Positions 1-11,013 of a stretch of 25,000 nt of DNA are shown piece by piece. Within the stretch, counting starts at the first letter, position 1; each line of letters begins with the position of its first letter. The DNA lies in contig MCFG01000070.1 of assembly GCA_002104895.1 (NCBI GenBank), forward strand, positions 155,001 to 180,000. Reading direction: 5' to 3'. This DNA comes from Anaeromyces robustus. Lineage: Eukaryota > Neocallimastigomycota > Neocallimastigomycetes > Neocallimastigales > Neocallimastigaceae. The notes beneath the pieces are model-generated. The model saw only the letters and a list, made by a program, of their open reading frames with translations, ran no database searches and was not told where the DNA came from. A program made the translations under genes and the position numbers.

Positions 1-8
1 ATTCATTT

Positions 9-58
<50 letters not shown>

Positions 59-391
59 ATTCATTAAAGTCATTTTAATATGAATATTAATTCTTTTAAT
101 AAAAACTATATATATATATTATTAATGTAATATATATATGTAATGATTTTATAATAAGAGAAAAAAAAAAAGGATCGTTTAAGATTTTATCCTTTTTTTA
201 TATCATGATAATGATCAATAAATAGTCATTATAATGTTTGTAATTGATATATATATTAAAATTGAAATTTATATAAAACTTATAAAATTTATATATAAGT
301 TTCTATTTTAAGTATTTATAGATAAAATTTAAAATTAAGAAAAGATATTCCATGTATCAAGATATTTAATAATGAATAAATTTTTTTTTAT
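1..391. repeat. poly(T) tract and AT-rich 3' flank of histone H1
   Basis: Positions 11-54 are an uninterrupted run of 44 T. The rest is AT-rich DNA downstream of the minus-strand histone gene and presumably holds its 3' UTR. I see no other gene or structured element here. Confidence 0.85.
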
Positions 392-1153
392 TTATTCCTT
401 GGATTTTCTGCAGCCGCACTTTCTTTTAGCAGCAACTTTAGCTTTCATAGTACTTGTTTTTGGAGCAGCTGCTTTTTTTGTAGTAGTAGCAGCCTTTGTA
501 GTCTTTTTTGTAGCAGCATCCTTCTTAGTTGGAGCAGCCTTTTTCTTTTCAACTTTAACCTTGGCTTTTGCATTTTTCTTTTCTACCTTTTTTTCAGTCT
601 TTTTTTCAACTTTCTTTTCTTTTTTAACTTCTACTTTCTTTTCTTTCTTTTCAACTGGCTTTTTAGCTAATTTTACTATTTAAAAAATATTTATAAATAA
701 ATTAAATATTTTAATATATAATATATAACAAATAATAATAATATATTATTATTTGTTATATACGTACATGGACCACTGGTACCCTTTGGTTGAATAAAAA
801 TGCCCTTTTCAACACAATTCTTAATTGTATTTCTAATTAAAGCATCAGCATTATCATTGACCTATTTATATTTAATGAAAATTTTTAAAATAAAGATAAA
901 TTTATAAGTAAAACTATTATTTTAATACTCATAAATATAACTATTTTTATAAAAATATATTTTTTATTTTATTTGAAATAAAAATTTTATATTAAAAGTA
1001 TTTAAATACCTTATAGTTGGCATGAATATACTTCTTAATAGCTTGACGACTACTACCATTTCTTTCCTTAAGATTAATAATGGCAGCAGAAATCATTTCC
1101 TTGTAAGTTGGATGTTCAGCTTTTCTAGAAACGGCAACTTTAGCAGCAGACAT
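392..1153 (-). CDS. Linker histone H1 (three exons)
   Basis: Exons on the minus strand are 1153-1010, 861-768 and 675-392. The introns (1009-862 and 767-676) have GT...AG ends and the joined frame is open for 173 residues. Residues 14-80 form the winged-helix linker-histone globular domain: HPTYKEM opens helix 1, [15 protein letters not shown] (29-43) is the hallmark helix 2 segment, and the domain closes with [14 protein letters not shown] (72-85), a form typical of fungal Hho1-type H1. The remaining tail is Lys/Ala-rich with KK-E and AAPTKK-like repeats, as expected for binding linker DNA and compacting chromatin. The start is the only ATG giving the conserved N-terminus, with an A-rich leader. 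The last residues, [11 protein letters not shown], are odd for H1 because linker histones rarely contain Cys. A one-base slip in the preceding A-rich stretch would read an Ala-rich end instead. Fungal H1 is the favoured identity; the family itself is not in doubt. Confidence 0.95.
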
Positions 1154-2140
1154 TGTAATTTTTTTTATTGTTCAATAAATAATTTCTATATAAAAATATG
1201 TACTTTATAAATAAAAGGCATAAATAAAAATAAAAATAAAATATTTTAAAAGAAACATTAGTTGATAATTCTAACTTTTCTTTTTTTTTTTTTATTTATT
1301 TGTTTATGTAATTTACTTATATATTTTTAGAAAAATAAATGAAATATAAATAATTTATTATTATAAATATTTAATACTATATTATTAAAAAAAGAAAAAA
1401 ATAAATAAAATAAAAATAAAAAAAAACAAATAAAGCAATTTATAAATTAAAACCACAAATTGGTTTTTAAATGTGATCACTTTCATTTTTAAATATTTTT
1501 AATTCTACTTAATAAATAAAATGATAAATATAATATTCTAATATATGTTTTTTTTCTCTATTTCGTTTTTATTTTTATTTATATTCTCATTTTTATTATA
1601 AAAATAAGTATTTAATAAAAAAAAGAGAGAAGAATAAATGTACATAAAGTAAATAAAAAAAAAACATGAAATAATGATAGTAAAAATTTTTTAAATACCT
1701 TTAAAGTATAGTTTTTAAATAACAAATAAAATAATAATATTTATCCTTGTCTATTTCTCTTCGTTTAAATTTATGCTTTTATACTGTTTTTGTTTTTTTA
1801 TATATGCTTTTTTATTATTCTGTTGGACTTAAAAATTAAAAGAAAAAAAAAAAAAAGAAAAAAGAAAAAAAATAAAGGAATTTTTTCTACTTTATAACAA
1901 ATTTCTGAAAAAAAAAAATTATATATAATAATGACAATATTTCCTTAGTATAAAATAAATAATATGATTAATAATAAATAAAAAAATTAAATAATAATAT
2001 TTATTATTTTATTATTAAAAAATAAAAATTCATTATTATAAATTTTAAATTATAATAAATATTAAAAAATAAATTAATAATTTATTTATTTATTTATTTA
2101 TTATATATGTTATATAATATATAATATAATATAAATATAT
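1154..2140. other. AT-rich intergenic stretch, no gene seen
   Basis: This is upstream of the histone H1 start and should contain its promoter. It is almost pure A/T with scattered A-runs and T-runs. I found no open frame with coding character, no RNA gene and no clear regulatory motif. Confidence 0.6.
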
Positions 2141-2144
2141 TAAA

Positions 2145-2146
<2 letters not shown>

Positions 2147-2202
<56 letters not shown>

Positions 2203-2595
2203 TATTATTATTATTATTATTTATTACTATTATTATTTGGTTTTATTATGATTATTATTTTTTATTATTATTAGTACTATTATTAATATTATTATTATAA
2301 ATACTATTATTATATTATTATAAATATTATTATTTATTATTATTATAAAACTATTATTAATATTATTATAAATATTATTATTAATATTATTATAAATATT
2401 ATTATTTATTATTATTATAAAACTATTATTAATATTATTATAAATATTATTATTAATATTATTATAAATATTATTATTTATTATTATTATAAATATTATT
2501 ATTTATTATTATTATAAATATTATTATTTATTATTATTATCCTTATAAATACTATTATTAATATTATTATAAATACTATTATTATTATTATTTAT
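2147..2595. repeat. ATT microsatellite plus ~72-bp tandem repeat
   Basis: Positions 2149-2222 are a nearly pure ATT trinucleotide array. It grades into degenerate ATT/ATAAAT repeats. Within these, a unit of about 72 bp starting AAAACTATTATTAATATTA occurs at 2347 and again at 2419, followed by partial copies. It probably arose by slippage and local duplication. Confidence 0.8.
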
Positions 2596-2763
2596 TACAA
2601 ATTGATCAATCTCTTATTGACATTTAGTGGCACCTTTCATTATATTCATTTCATTATATATCTTATTTGATTTTATATTTCTTTTTCTTTTTTTTTATAT
2701 TTCTAATAATATTATAAAAAAAAAAAATATTAATATTTAGTTTGATGTAACATACCTTAATAA

Positions 2764-2813
2764 TTTAATATTTAATATTTAATATTTAATATTTAATATT
2801 TAATATTTAATAT
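2764..2813. repeat. 7-bp tandem repeat (TAATATT)
   Basis: About seven head-to-tail copies of TAATATT/TTAATAT lie here, without interruption. No coding frame crosses it. Confidence 0.85.
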
Positions 2814-3933
2814 TCAAATTTTTTAAATATTAATTTTTAATCATTTATATCATGTTATATAATAATTTATATTACAATAAAACATTTTAATTTAAAAAAA
2901 TTTTTCCTTCCTTGGTGTTTTTTTTTTTTTTGTTTCTGTTTTGAAATTCTTTTGTTAAGGTAAACTTAATTATCTCTACAAGTAATATGCCTATTTAATT
3001 TACATTATTATATAAAAATGTTTTTTATATGTGGCTCATTATCATTGTAAAAATAATGTGTTAAGTAATGGGTCAAAAATAGAAAAATGTCTTTATAAAA
3101 ATTGTATTATAAAATAAAATTAAATAAAAAAAAGAAAAAAAAGGATAAACAAAAATATAATTAAATATGCAATAATTATTATTAATTAAAATTATAAATT
3201 GTACTCTATTTAATGTTTAGATTTAATATATAAAAATATTATAACTTAATTATATTCAAATTATAAATACATCATTTGATTTATTGTATCTCATACTTTA
3301 ATATTAAATAGAATAATTACATTTTAAATAATATTTTAAATAATATAATTATTATATAATTATTATCCATTGTAATATATTTTTAAAATTTATTAATTAA
3401 AAAATTAATTAATTTTTATTATTCATTAATCATTAATACACGTGATATAATGAAATTTTATGATAAATTATATAAAAAGATGTTTAAAATTTTTTAAATT
3501 TTTTTTAGGGTTCAAAATTTTGAAATTTTGAAATTTTATTGGACAAAAATGAGGTCTTTTTTTTTTGGATGAATTTAAAGTTTATATTTTTTAGTAAATT
3601 TAAATTAAAAGATATTTTGATCATATTAAAATATAATGTAATATATTACCAAATAAATATTAAAATGATATAATTAATATAAACTAATTTTGTTTAATAG
3701 TCAATAGTATAGTGTGAAATTTAATAGAAACTTGATAAATTTTCACTTATAGTGTATTTTTTGCTTTAATATGTTTTAAGTTTCTACAAATGAATAAAAG
3801 TGAAAATTATTATTTATATGTTTTAAAAGGGGTATATTTATATATTATATATGATACCTGTTTTATTTACATATATATATTCATCTTAAATATCCATTAA
3901 TTAAATTATTTACTTTAAGAATTATCCATATTT
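2814..3933. other. AT-rich intergenic stretch, no gene seen
   Basis: This segment contains short homopolymers and no open frame of coding character on either strand. No RNA gene is recognisable. Confidence 0.55.
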
Positions 3934-4020
3934 TGCTAGTCCTCCCGCGATCTGAGCGGAACTGTATTGATAGGTGGTCAGGAGTTCATGGGAGCAATTA
4001 TGTTCATGGGAGCAATTATC
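3934..4020. other. GC-rich island with 18-bp tandem duplication
   Basis: About 50 bases (3938-3986) are roughly half G+C in surroundings that are nearly all A/T. The 18-mer GTTCATGGGAGCAATTAT occurs twice in tandem at 3984-4001 and 4002-4019. Both strands happen to be open across the island, but there is no start or codon pattern that argues for a protein. It could be a non-coding RNA, a mobile-element remnant or a protein-binding site. I cannot assign it to a family. Confidence 0.6.
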
Positions 4021-5380
4021 AAAATACTATTTTTTTAAAAAAAATATATATATAAATAAATAGTATTAACAGAAAATTTTTTCAATTGCATTTTAAACTT
4101 CTCTGAGTTACTTGACCTGACGAATATTTTTTTTTTTTTCTTTTAATATAAAATTTTAATATTTTTATAAATATTTAAAATAAACATATTAGTTTCTAAA
4201 AAATTAATTATATAAGTATTATTATCATATGTATATATATATATAATAAGAAGAAGAAAGTAAACTGACATATTTATATTTGAATAACAAAATAGATATT
4301 GCTATATTTCCTTTCTCATTTTTCACTTTTAAAAAAAAAAATTTAAATAATAAAAACTAATATTTGTTTTATTAACTATTTTAATATTTTTATAAAAAAT
4401 GGCTTCGAATCGTGAAGATAAACTCATTATAATGTATTATTATATATTATTTAATTTTAGTCAATATTAAAATAGTTAATGATAATGAAATAAATCCTAT
4501 AATTCATTAAAAAAAATCTTATTTCTCTTTTATTTTTTATTTTTTTTTTTTTAAATATTTATTGATAAATTACAAAAAAAAAAAAAAAAAAAAAAAAATA
4601 TTGGTAGTTTCTAGAAATTAAATAAAATGACGATTATCAAGCCACAAATTATTAACAAAATATAATTTTAATTTACACTATAATAAAGAATAATTTTATT
4701 TTATTTTTATTTTATTTTTAGTTTTAGTTTTTACTCAAACAAAATATGCATATTGAATTTAAATAATAATAAAATACTATTTTCTTTGATTTGTAATTTG
4801 TATTGATTATTTTAATATTTTTTATTATGGATATACTACATTGTTATATCCATAATAATAAAAAAAAATTAACTTAAAATAATGGGTTAAACTAAATAAA
4901 TAAAATTTATAAATAAAAAATTACAATTAAATAATAATAAAATTAAGATAGAATATTTTAAAACCACATGCATAACTTTTTTTTTCTATTTTAATAAAAA
5001 AAACTTATTATAAAATATATATAAATAAATTTTTAAATAATTTTAAAATTTAGGAGTGTATTCATCTTAATAATAATTCTTATTATAACTTACAAATCAT
5101 TATATTTTATTTAATCAAAAAAAAAAAAAAAAAAAAAAGACTATACTTTTTTTATCTTAATTAATATAAAAATAAGGAGTTAATCAATTTAATTAATTTT
5201 AGTATTGTATTAATTGTATTATATCTTTAATGATTATTTATTAAATATATATGTTGATAAAAGAATAACTGAATAACCTTACTAATTCTCATAAAAATTT
5301 GTTTTCATATCATTTTTACAACTCTTTCATTTTAGTCATTTATTTGAATTATGAATTGTTATAATTATAAATTATTTTTA
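4021..5380. other. AT-rich intergenic stretch with one perfect hairpin
   Basis: No gene is visible. An inverted repeat with perfect 14-bp arms lies at 4822-4835 and 4845-4858 around a 9-nt loop. A run of about 23 A at 4574-4596 and another of about 21 A near 5119-5138 are the other notable features. Confidence 0.6.
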
Positions 5381-5381
5381 C

Positions 5382-5560
5382 ATTTATATTTATTTATATT
5401 TATTTAGATTTATTTAGATTTATTTAGATTTATTTATATTTATTTAGATTTATTTAGATTTATTTATTTAGATTTATTTAGATTTATTTATTTATATTTA
5501 TTTAGATTTATTTATTTATATTTATTTAGATTTATTTATATTTATTTATATTTATTTGTA
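5382..5560. repeat. 10-bp minisatellite (TATTTAGATT / TATTTATATT)
   Basis: The unit TATTTAGATT and its variant TATTTATATT alternate for about 180 bp, with occasional 4-bp TTTA insertions. It is low-complexity DNA and no gene is implied. Confidence 0.85.
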
Positions 5561-5699
5561 TTTTTCTCATTTATTTTATTTCCTTATATAATTAATAAAT
5601 ACTTATATAATAAATAAATAATTTTTGAACATTTTATTTTTAAAGAATAATAATTAATATTAAAATAGGTTAATGCTTTTTTTTTATTTATTCTGTAAA

Positions 5700-6280
5700 A
5701 AAGTATGAACAATAAAATAAACAAAAAATAAATAAATAAATAAATAATTTAATGAATAAATAAAGAAATAAATAAATAGTAATAATAAATAAATGAATAA
5801 ATAAATAATAAATAAATAAATTAATAAATCAATGAATAAATAAAGAAATAAATAATTAGTAATAATAAATGTATGAATATAAAAGTAATAAATAAATAAA
5901 TTAATAAATTAATGAATAAATAAAGAAATAAATAAATAGTAATAATAAATAAATGAATAAATAAAGTAATAAATAAAGAAATAAATAAATAGTAATAATA
6001 AATAAATGAATAAATAAAGTAATAAATAAAGAAATAAATAAATAGTAATAATAAATAAATGAATAAATAAAGAAATAAATAAATAATAATAATAAATAAA
6101 TGAATAAATAAATAAAAAATAAATAAATTAATAAATTAATGAATAACTAAAGAAATAAATAAATAGTAATAATAAATAAATGAATAAAATAAAGTAATAA
6201 ATAATGAAATAAATAAATAAATAGTAATAATAAATAAATGAATAAAGGAATAAAGGAATAAATAAATAGTAATAATAAAA
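5700..6280. repeat. Higher-order AATAAA minisatellite
   Basis: The tract is built from AATAAATA words, but it has a longer periodic pattern. A block beginning AATGAATAAATAAAGAAATA and ending in an AGTAATAATAAATAAATG segment recurs many times, with block lengths of about 40-80 bp and small differences between copies. The longest copies start near 5751, 5831 and 5911. This points to block duplication as well as simple slippage. Confidence 0.8.
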
Positions 6281-6575
6281 AGAATAGAGAAAAAAAGATA
6301 ATTATAAAATAAAACAAAATAAATATAAAATAATAGTTATAAACTGAATACGAAAATAAGACAGGGTAAAAGAATTTAAAAATTATTATTAATTTATTAA
6401 TGATTAAAAATGAAAAAATGAAAAAATGAAAAAAATTATATATAAAGTATTATGTAATTATTATTATTATTATTGTCATTTTATTCATCATACTAAAAAC
6501 TTTATATTATATATTGATATTGTAATAAGATCTAAAATTTTATTTATTTTTTTTTTTTTAACAAAAAATCTTTTG

Positions 6576-6608
<33 letters not shown>

Positions 6609-6684
6609 ACTATTATATTATATAATATTATATAATATTATATTATTATTTTTATTATTACTTTTTTTTATTATTATTATTTAT

Positions 6685-7932
6685 TTAAACCTTAGTTTTT
6701 TCTAATAAAGAATTAATTAAACGAAGATGTTCTTTTCTTTGAGATTGATATTCAGCAATTTTTATCTTATCTTTTTCGTGTTGTTCAGTCAATATACGAA
6801 TTTGTTCTTCTTGTGCCTTAACCACCAATTTAAGATAGGAAGCTTCATTACTCATATCTAACATAGAAGTAGCACCAATACCACCAATAGTTCTTCTTCT
6901 CTTACTACGACTAAATCCACTAACACTATTAGAAATGTTTTTATTCTTTTCTATTGTAGAATTGGCCATTTTTAATGATTTTTCTAACTCTTGAACAACA
7001 CCGGTTTGTCTTTCAATGGTTTTTTCTAAGTCTTCAATTTTTTCTTTTTGTTTAGTGATAGTAGAATTTAATTGGTCAACATAAATCTTATTCTTACTTT
7101 CTTCACTTTCAAGCATAGCTTTTTTAACTTTTTCAGATTCTTCAAGTTCAGAAATAAGAAGTTGATGAGATTGAATGGTCTTTCTTTGTTCTAAAGTTTC
7201 ATTGGTAAGTTGTTCAATATATTCTTTTGGGTCAATATTTAATTCAGTTTCAGTACCTTCAGCATTACCAGTAGCATTTGCACTTTTACCTTCTCCTTCT
7301 TTTTTGTTTGCTTCTGTTTGGTTATTTTTATAAATGACATTTAACTTTAATATTTTATTATAATATTCATTAACTGACTCTTGAAGTGTAATTTTACATT
7401 TTTCTAAACATTCAATTTTTAATGCTTGCTTTTTAATATCTTCTCTTAATTTTTCATTAGCTAATATTAAAGTATCATTCAAACTTTCCTGTTCATTAAT
7501 TTTTTCATTAACTTTAGTTTTTTCATTTTCTTTCTCAAATTTAAGATTATCATTCATTTGATGGAGTAATCCTATTTTTTCCTTTAAAACAGTATTCACT
7601 TGTTCAGCAGAAGCTAATTGATCTTTAACATCCTTAATATTTTCATCTAAAAGATCTAATTCCTTTTTAAGTTTTTCATTTTCAACATCTTGTTCAGATA
7701 CAATTTTTTTATATTCTTCACAATTATTACATTTGAAGAAAAAGTTGAAGAAGGAACGTCTTTTATTTAATCTTAAATTTCTTTTTAAAGTTGCTTTTTT
7801 ATCTGTATGAAAACTTCTTCTTCTTTTACCAAGTTTCGTTGCAGATAAAGTAGATAAATTAGCTAAGTCATTTTCAATATCTGAATAGTCAGAAACTGAA
7901 GAAGCAGATGAAGATGGAATTGAATAAGGCAT
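6685..7932 (-). CDS. Coiled-coil protein of unknown function
   Basis: This is a single-exon frame of 415 residues ending in TAA. I do not recognise the family. Residues 4-17 are Ser-rich. Two basic clusters follow (KRRRS at 36-40, KRRS at 57-60), which could be nuclear localisation or basophilic kinase sites. Next come the aromatic-rich stretch FFNFFFKCNNC (61-71) and then a long coiled coil from about residue 73 to 330, rich in Glu, Lys, Leu and Asn, broken near 210-225 by a Gly/Asn/Ala-rich segment. A third basic cluster KRRRT (344-348) precedes a second, shorter coiled coil (about 363-413). The codon use is coding-like and the base composition is clearly less AT-rich than the flanks, so the gene is probably real. 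The architecture suggests a structural or scaffolding protein of the nucleus, spindle pole or cytoskeleton, but that is inference. Confidence 0.82.
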   Translation of the reverse strand: MPYSIPSSSASSVSDYSDIENDLANLSTLSATKLGKRRRSFHTDKKATLKRNLRLNKRRSFFNFFFKCNNCEEYKKIVSEQDVENEKLKKELDLLDENIKDVKDQLASAEQVNTVLKEKIGLLHQMNDNLKFEKENEKTKVNEKINEQESLNDTLILANEKLREDIKKQALKIECLEKCKITLQESVNEYYNKILKLNVIYKNNQTEANKKEGEGKSANATGNAEGTETELNIDPKEYIEQLTNETLEQRKTIQSHQLLISELEESEKVKKAMLESEESKNKIYVDQLNSTITKQKEKIEDLEKTIERQTGVVQELEKSLKMANSTIEKNKNISNSVSGFSRSKRRRTIGGIGATSMLDMSNEASYLKLVVKAQEEQIRILTEQHEKDKIKIAEYQSQRKEHLRLINSLLEKTKV

Positions 7933-7963
7933 TTATGTATTTAAAAAAGTATTAAATATACTG

Positions 7964-7995
<32 letters not shown>

Positions 7996-9960
7996 TAAAA
8001 TATGTACTAAAAAAAAAACTCTTTAATAGAATTATTAAGAAATAGTAAAAAATATATTAGATATTAAATTAGTTATTATTTTTATATACAAAAAAAATAA
8101 TTTAATAATTTAAAAAAAGGTCTTTAATAGAATTATCAAGAAATAGTAAAAAATATATTAGATATTAAATTAGATATTATTTTTATATACAAAAAATAAT
8201 TTTCTTAAAAAAGATATATATATTAAAAAAAAATAAAAAATATTTAGTTTTTTTATTTTTATTTTTATATTTTTATTTTTATCTCTATTTTTCAGTTTCA
8301 ATTTATTTTCCTATATTGAAAACGTTCAGAATAAAAAAAAAAACGTTAACTGTTAATTAAATTATTTTTATAGTTTTCTTTATCTTTAATGATTATTTTA
8401 AGTATTAATAATACATTAATGATTCTAATTGGATAATGCTTGAAGTATAATCATACATATATTATTATATAATATATTTTAATTAGTTAAAATTTTTTAA
8501 ATTGTTGCACGCAACGGTCCAAAAAAAAATAAAATTTAATTATTAAATTATTTATTAAATAATAAAAAAATTAATATAAAAATTTATTTAAATTAAAAAA
8601 AATAAAAAAAAAAAAAATAAAAAATAAATTAAAAATGAAATAAGGTAAGGAATAGGTTAAATAATCAGATTATCGTTAATTATCACTTTATGGAATATTT
8701 TATTTTTAAAATAAACCTACTTGATATATATATGCTATAAATGTGATTATTTATTAATATTTTAAAATATTATATAGATTATATATAAATAGTTGTAAAT
8801 TTGGCTGAGATTAATATATATTCTAGTATAATAACAATATTTATAATTATAGTAATAATCAATTATTTATATAAATACTATTTTATGTTATATTTTCAAA
8901 GTATTAAATAATATAATATATAATAAATAATATATTATATAATTTTAATTTTATTTTATTTTATATTTTTTTTTCTTTTTGCAATTAATAATTAATAAAT
9001 ATATTTTATATAGTTATTAAACTATTTGGTCATTTTCCATGTATTTGTTACTATTATTATCTAAAAATATATATAAATCATGATTAGGTATTTTTTTTTA
9101 TTTATTAATCATTATATTAATCATTATATTAAATACTATTTTTGATAAAGAATGGTAATAAATATAATATATACATTTTTAACATATATAAAAAGAATTA
9201 GTCAATAAAAAAAAGAGAATTAGTCATTATGTCAAAAATAAAAACATTGATATTATATTTTATTTTAATAGTTTTCTTTTTACAATAATTCAATTGAATA
9301 TCTAACACAATATATCATAATAAAATAAAAAAATATTGTATATAATAAGGATTATGTTTTATTCATATTAAAATAAAAAATAATAATAAAAAGATAAAGT
9401 TTTACTATTCGTTTTTTTTTTTATCAATATTATTATTTTATTTAATTATAATATAAGGTGGAAAAATAAAAAAAAAACAAGAATATATAAAAGAATTTTC
9501 ATGTATTAATTAAATAATGTGACGTATAAATAATGTTTTTTTTTTAAAGATAATTATTATTTATTTTATCTAAAAATAAAATGATAAATTGAAAATTTAA
9601 AGGTTAAACAATTTTAAAAAACTTAATTTTTTAATATATATTTATATTATTTATTAATAAAATAATAAAATAACTGATATATATAAATTTATAAATATAT
9701 ATTCTGAAAAATCACAACCATTCTTTTAGTAAAATACAAAAAATTCATATAAAAATCTATATTTATTATATTAACTCGATCTATCATTTTAAAAATTATT
9801 TAAAATATAGTGGATTGTTTACTTTTTTTTTTTTTTTCTTTAATTTTATTTATATTTATATATATTATATCTTTGAGATACTGTTTTAAAGTTAATTATA
9901 GATTTAACTCTTTTAATAATGTAACTCTATTGATTTCAATTATTTTTTTTTTTTTTTATA
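7933..9960. other. AT-rich intergenic stretch with a direct duplication
   Basis: This lies upstream of the coiled-coil gene and has no gene of its own. An approximately 84-bp segment is present twice in direct orientation (see separate entry). A small GC-richer spot at 8504-8520 contains GTTGC and GCAAC separated by two bases. No coding frame was credible. Confidence 0.55.
8020..8204. repeat. Imperfect ~84-bp direct duplication
   Basis: Copy one runs from about 8020 to 8104 and copy two from about 8121 to 8204. Both begin TCTTTAATAGAATTAT and end ATATACAAAAAATAATTT. They differ at only a few positions (for example ATTATTAAG versus ATTATCAAG, and TAGTTATT versus TAGATATT) plus the length of an A-run. 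The sequence is complex enough that slippage alone is unlikely. Confidence 0.85.
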
Positions 9961-9980
9961 TTTCAAAAAGAGAAAAAAAA

Positions 9981-10053
9981 CCATACAGCCGAAATGGTAA
10001 GGTATGGAATATAGTTCCGATACATTCATGTGACAACACATGATATGTCTATA
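9981..10053 (+). other. Compact two-hairpin element, possible small RNA
   Basis: The segment is flanked by A-runs and is more G/C-rich than its surroundings. CCATAC (9981-9986) pairs with GTATGG (10002-10007). Downstream, ACATTCATGTG (10022-10032) pairs with CACATGATATGT (10037-10048) with one bulged base and a 4-nt loop. The strand is not certain; hairpins fold on either. I could not match it to tRNA, 5S, spliceosomal snRNA or a box C/D snoRNA. It could be a small non-coding RNA or the end of a mobile element. Confidence 0.45.
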
Positions 10054-10369
10054 AAAAAAAAAGAAAAAGAGAAAATAAAATATTTCAGTAATAATAAATT
10101 ATACAGAATAATAAAAATAAATAATAATAAAATAGTAGTGATAATATTTTATTATTAATCTATAATAATATTTACAATTATTTAATCGTTATAATAATAT
10201 TATATTAATAATAAAAGAAAAAATGGATATTATAATAAAAAAATAGTATTAATAGAGAAACAGAAAAGTAAAAGTTTATTATTGAAACCTGTAATGTATT
10301 TTGATATATGGTAACTGTTTCTCTATTGAAGGGTTAATTGTTAAAATGTACCAAATTTTATTTCTTAAA

Positions 10370-10855
<486 letters not shown>

Positions 10856-11013
10856 TTTTGTCAAAAAACACCGAGTTTTATTTGAATAATCGATATACAT
10901 TTAAATCAACAAATTAAATTTTTAACAAACGAAAAATGTTAAAAAAAATATATATATAAATTTTAGATTTATTTTTAAATATACTGAAGAGAGAGAGAGA
11001 GAAAAAAAAAAAG

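Noticed and set aside
372-683. Plus-strand open frame over histone H1
   Set aside because: It is the antisense of the Lys/Ala-rich H1 tail, which explains its Phe/Val/Ala bias. The minus strand gives a well-conserved H1.
3970-3990. Short similarity of GGTCAGGAGTTC to primate Alu
   Set aside because: Only about 12 bases match, the rest does not follow Alu, and the pol III B box is not kept. Chance is the simplest explanation.
4400-4422. B-box-like GGCTTCGAATCG suggesting a tRNA gene
   Set aside because: There is no A box upstream, no acceptor stem and no anticodon arm; the match is to part of a 10-base motif only.
5700-6280. Possible CRISPR-like array
   Set aside because: The spacing is irregular, the spacers are made of the same AATAAA words as the repeats, and the genome is eukaryotic.
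9810-10043. Plus-strand 77-residue frame over the hairpin element
   Set aside because: The first two thirds are T-run translations (poly-Phe/Ile) and the end runs through the hairpins. The composition does not look like a gene.
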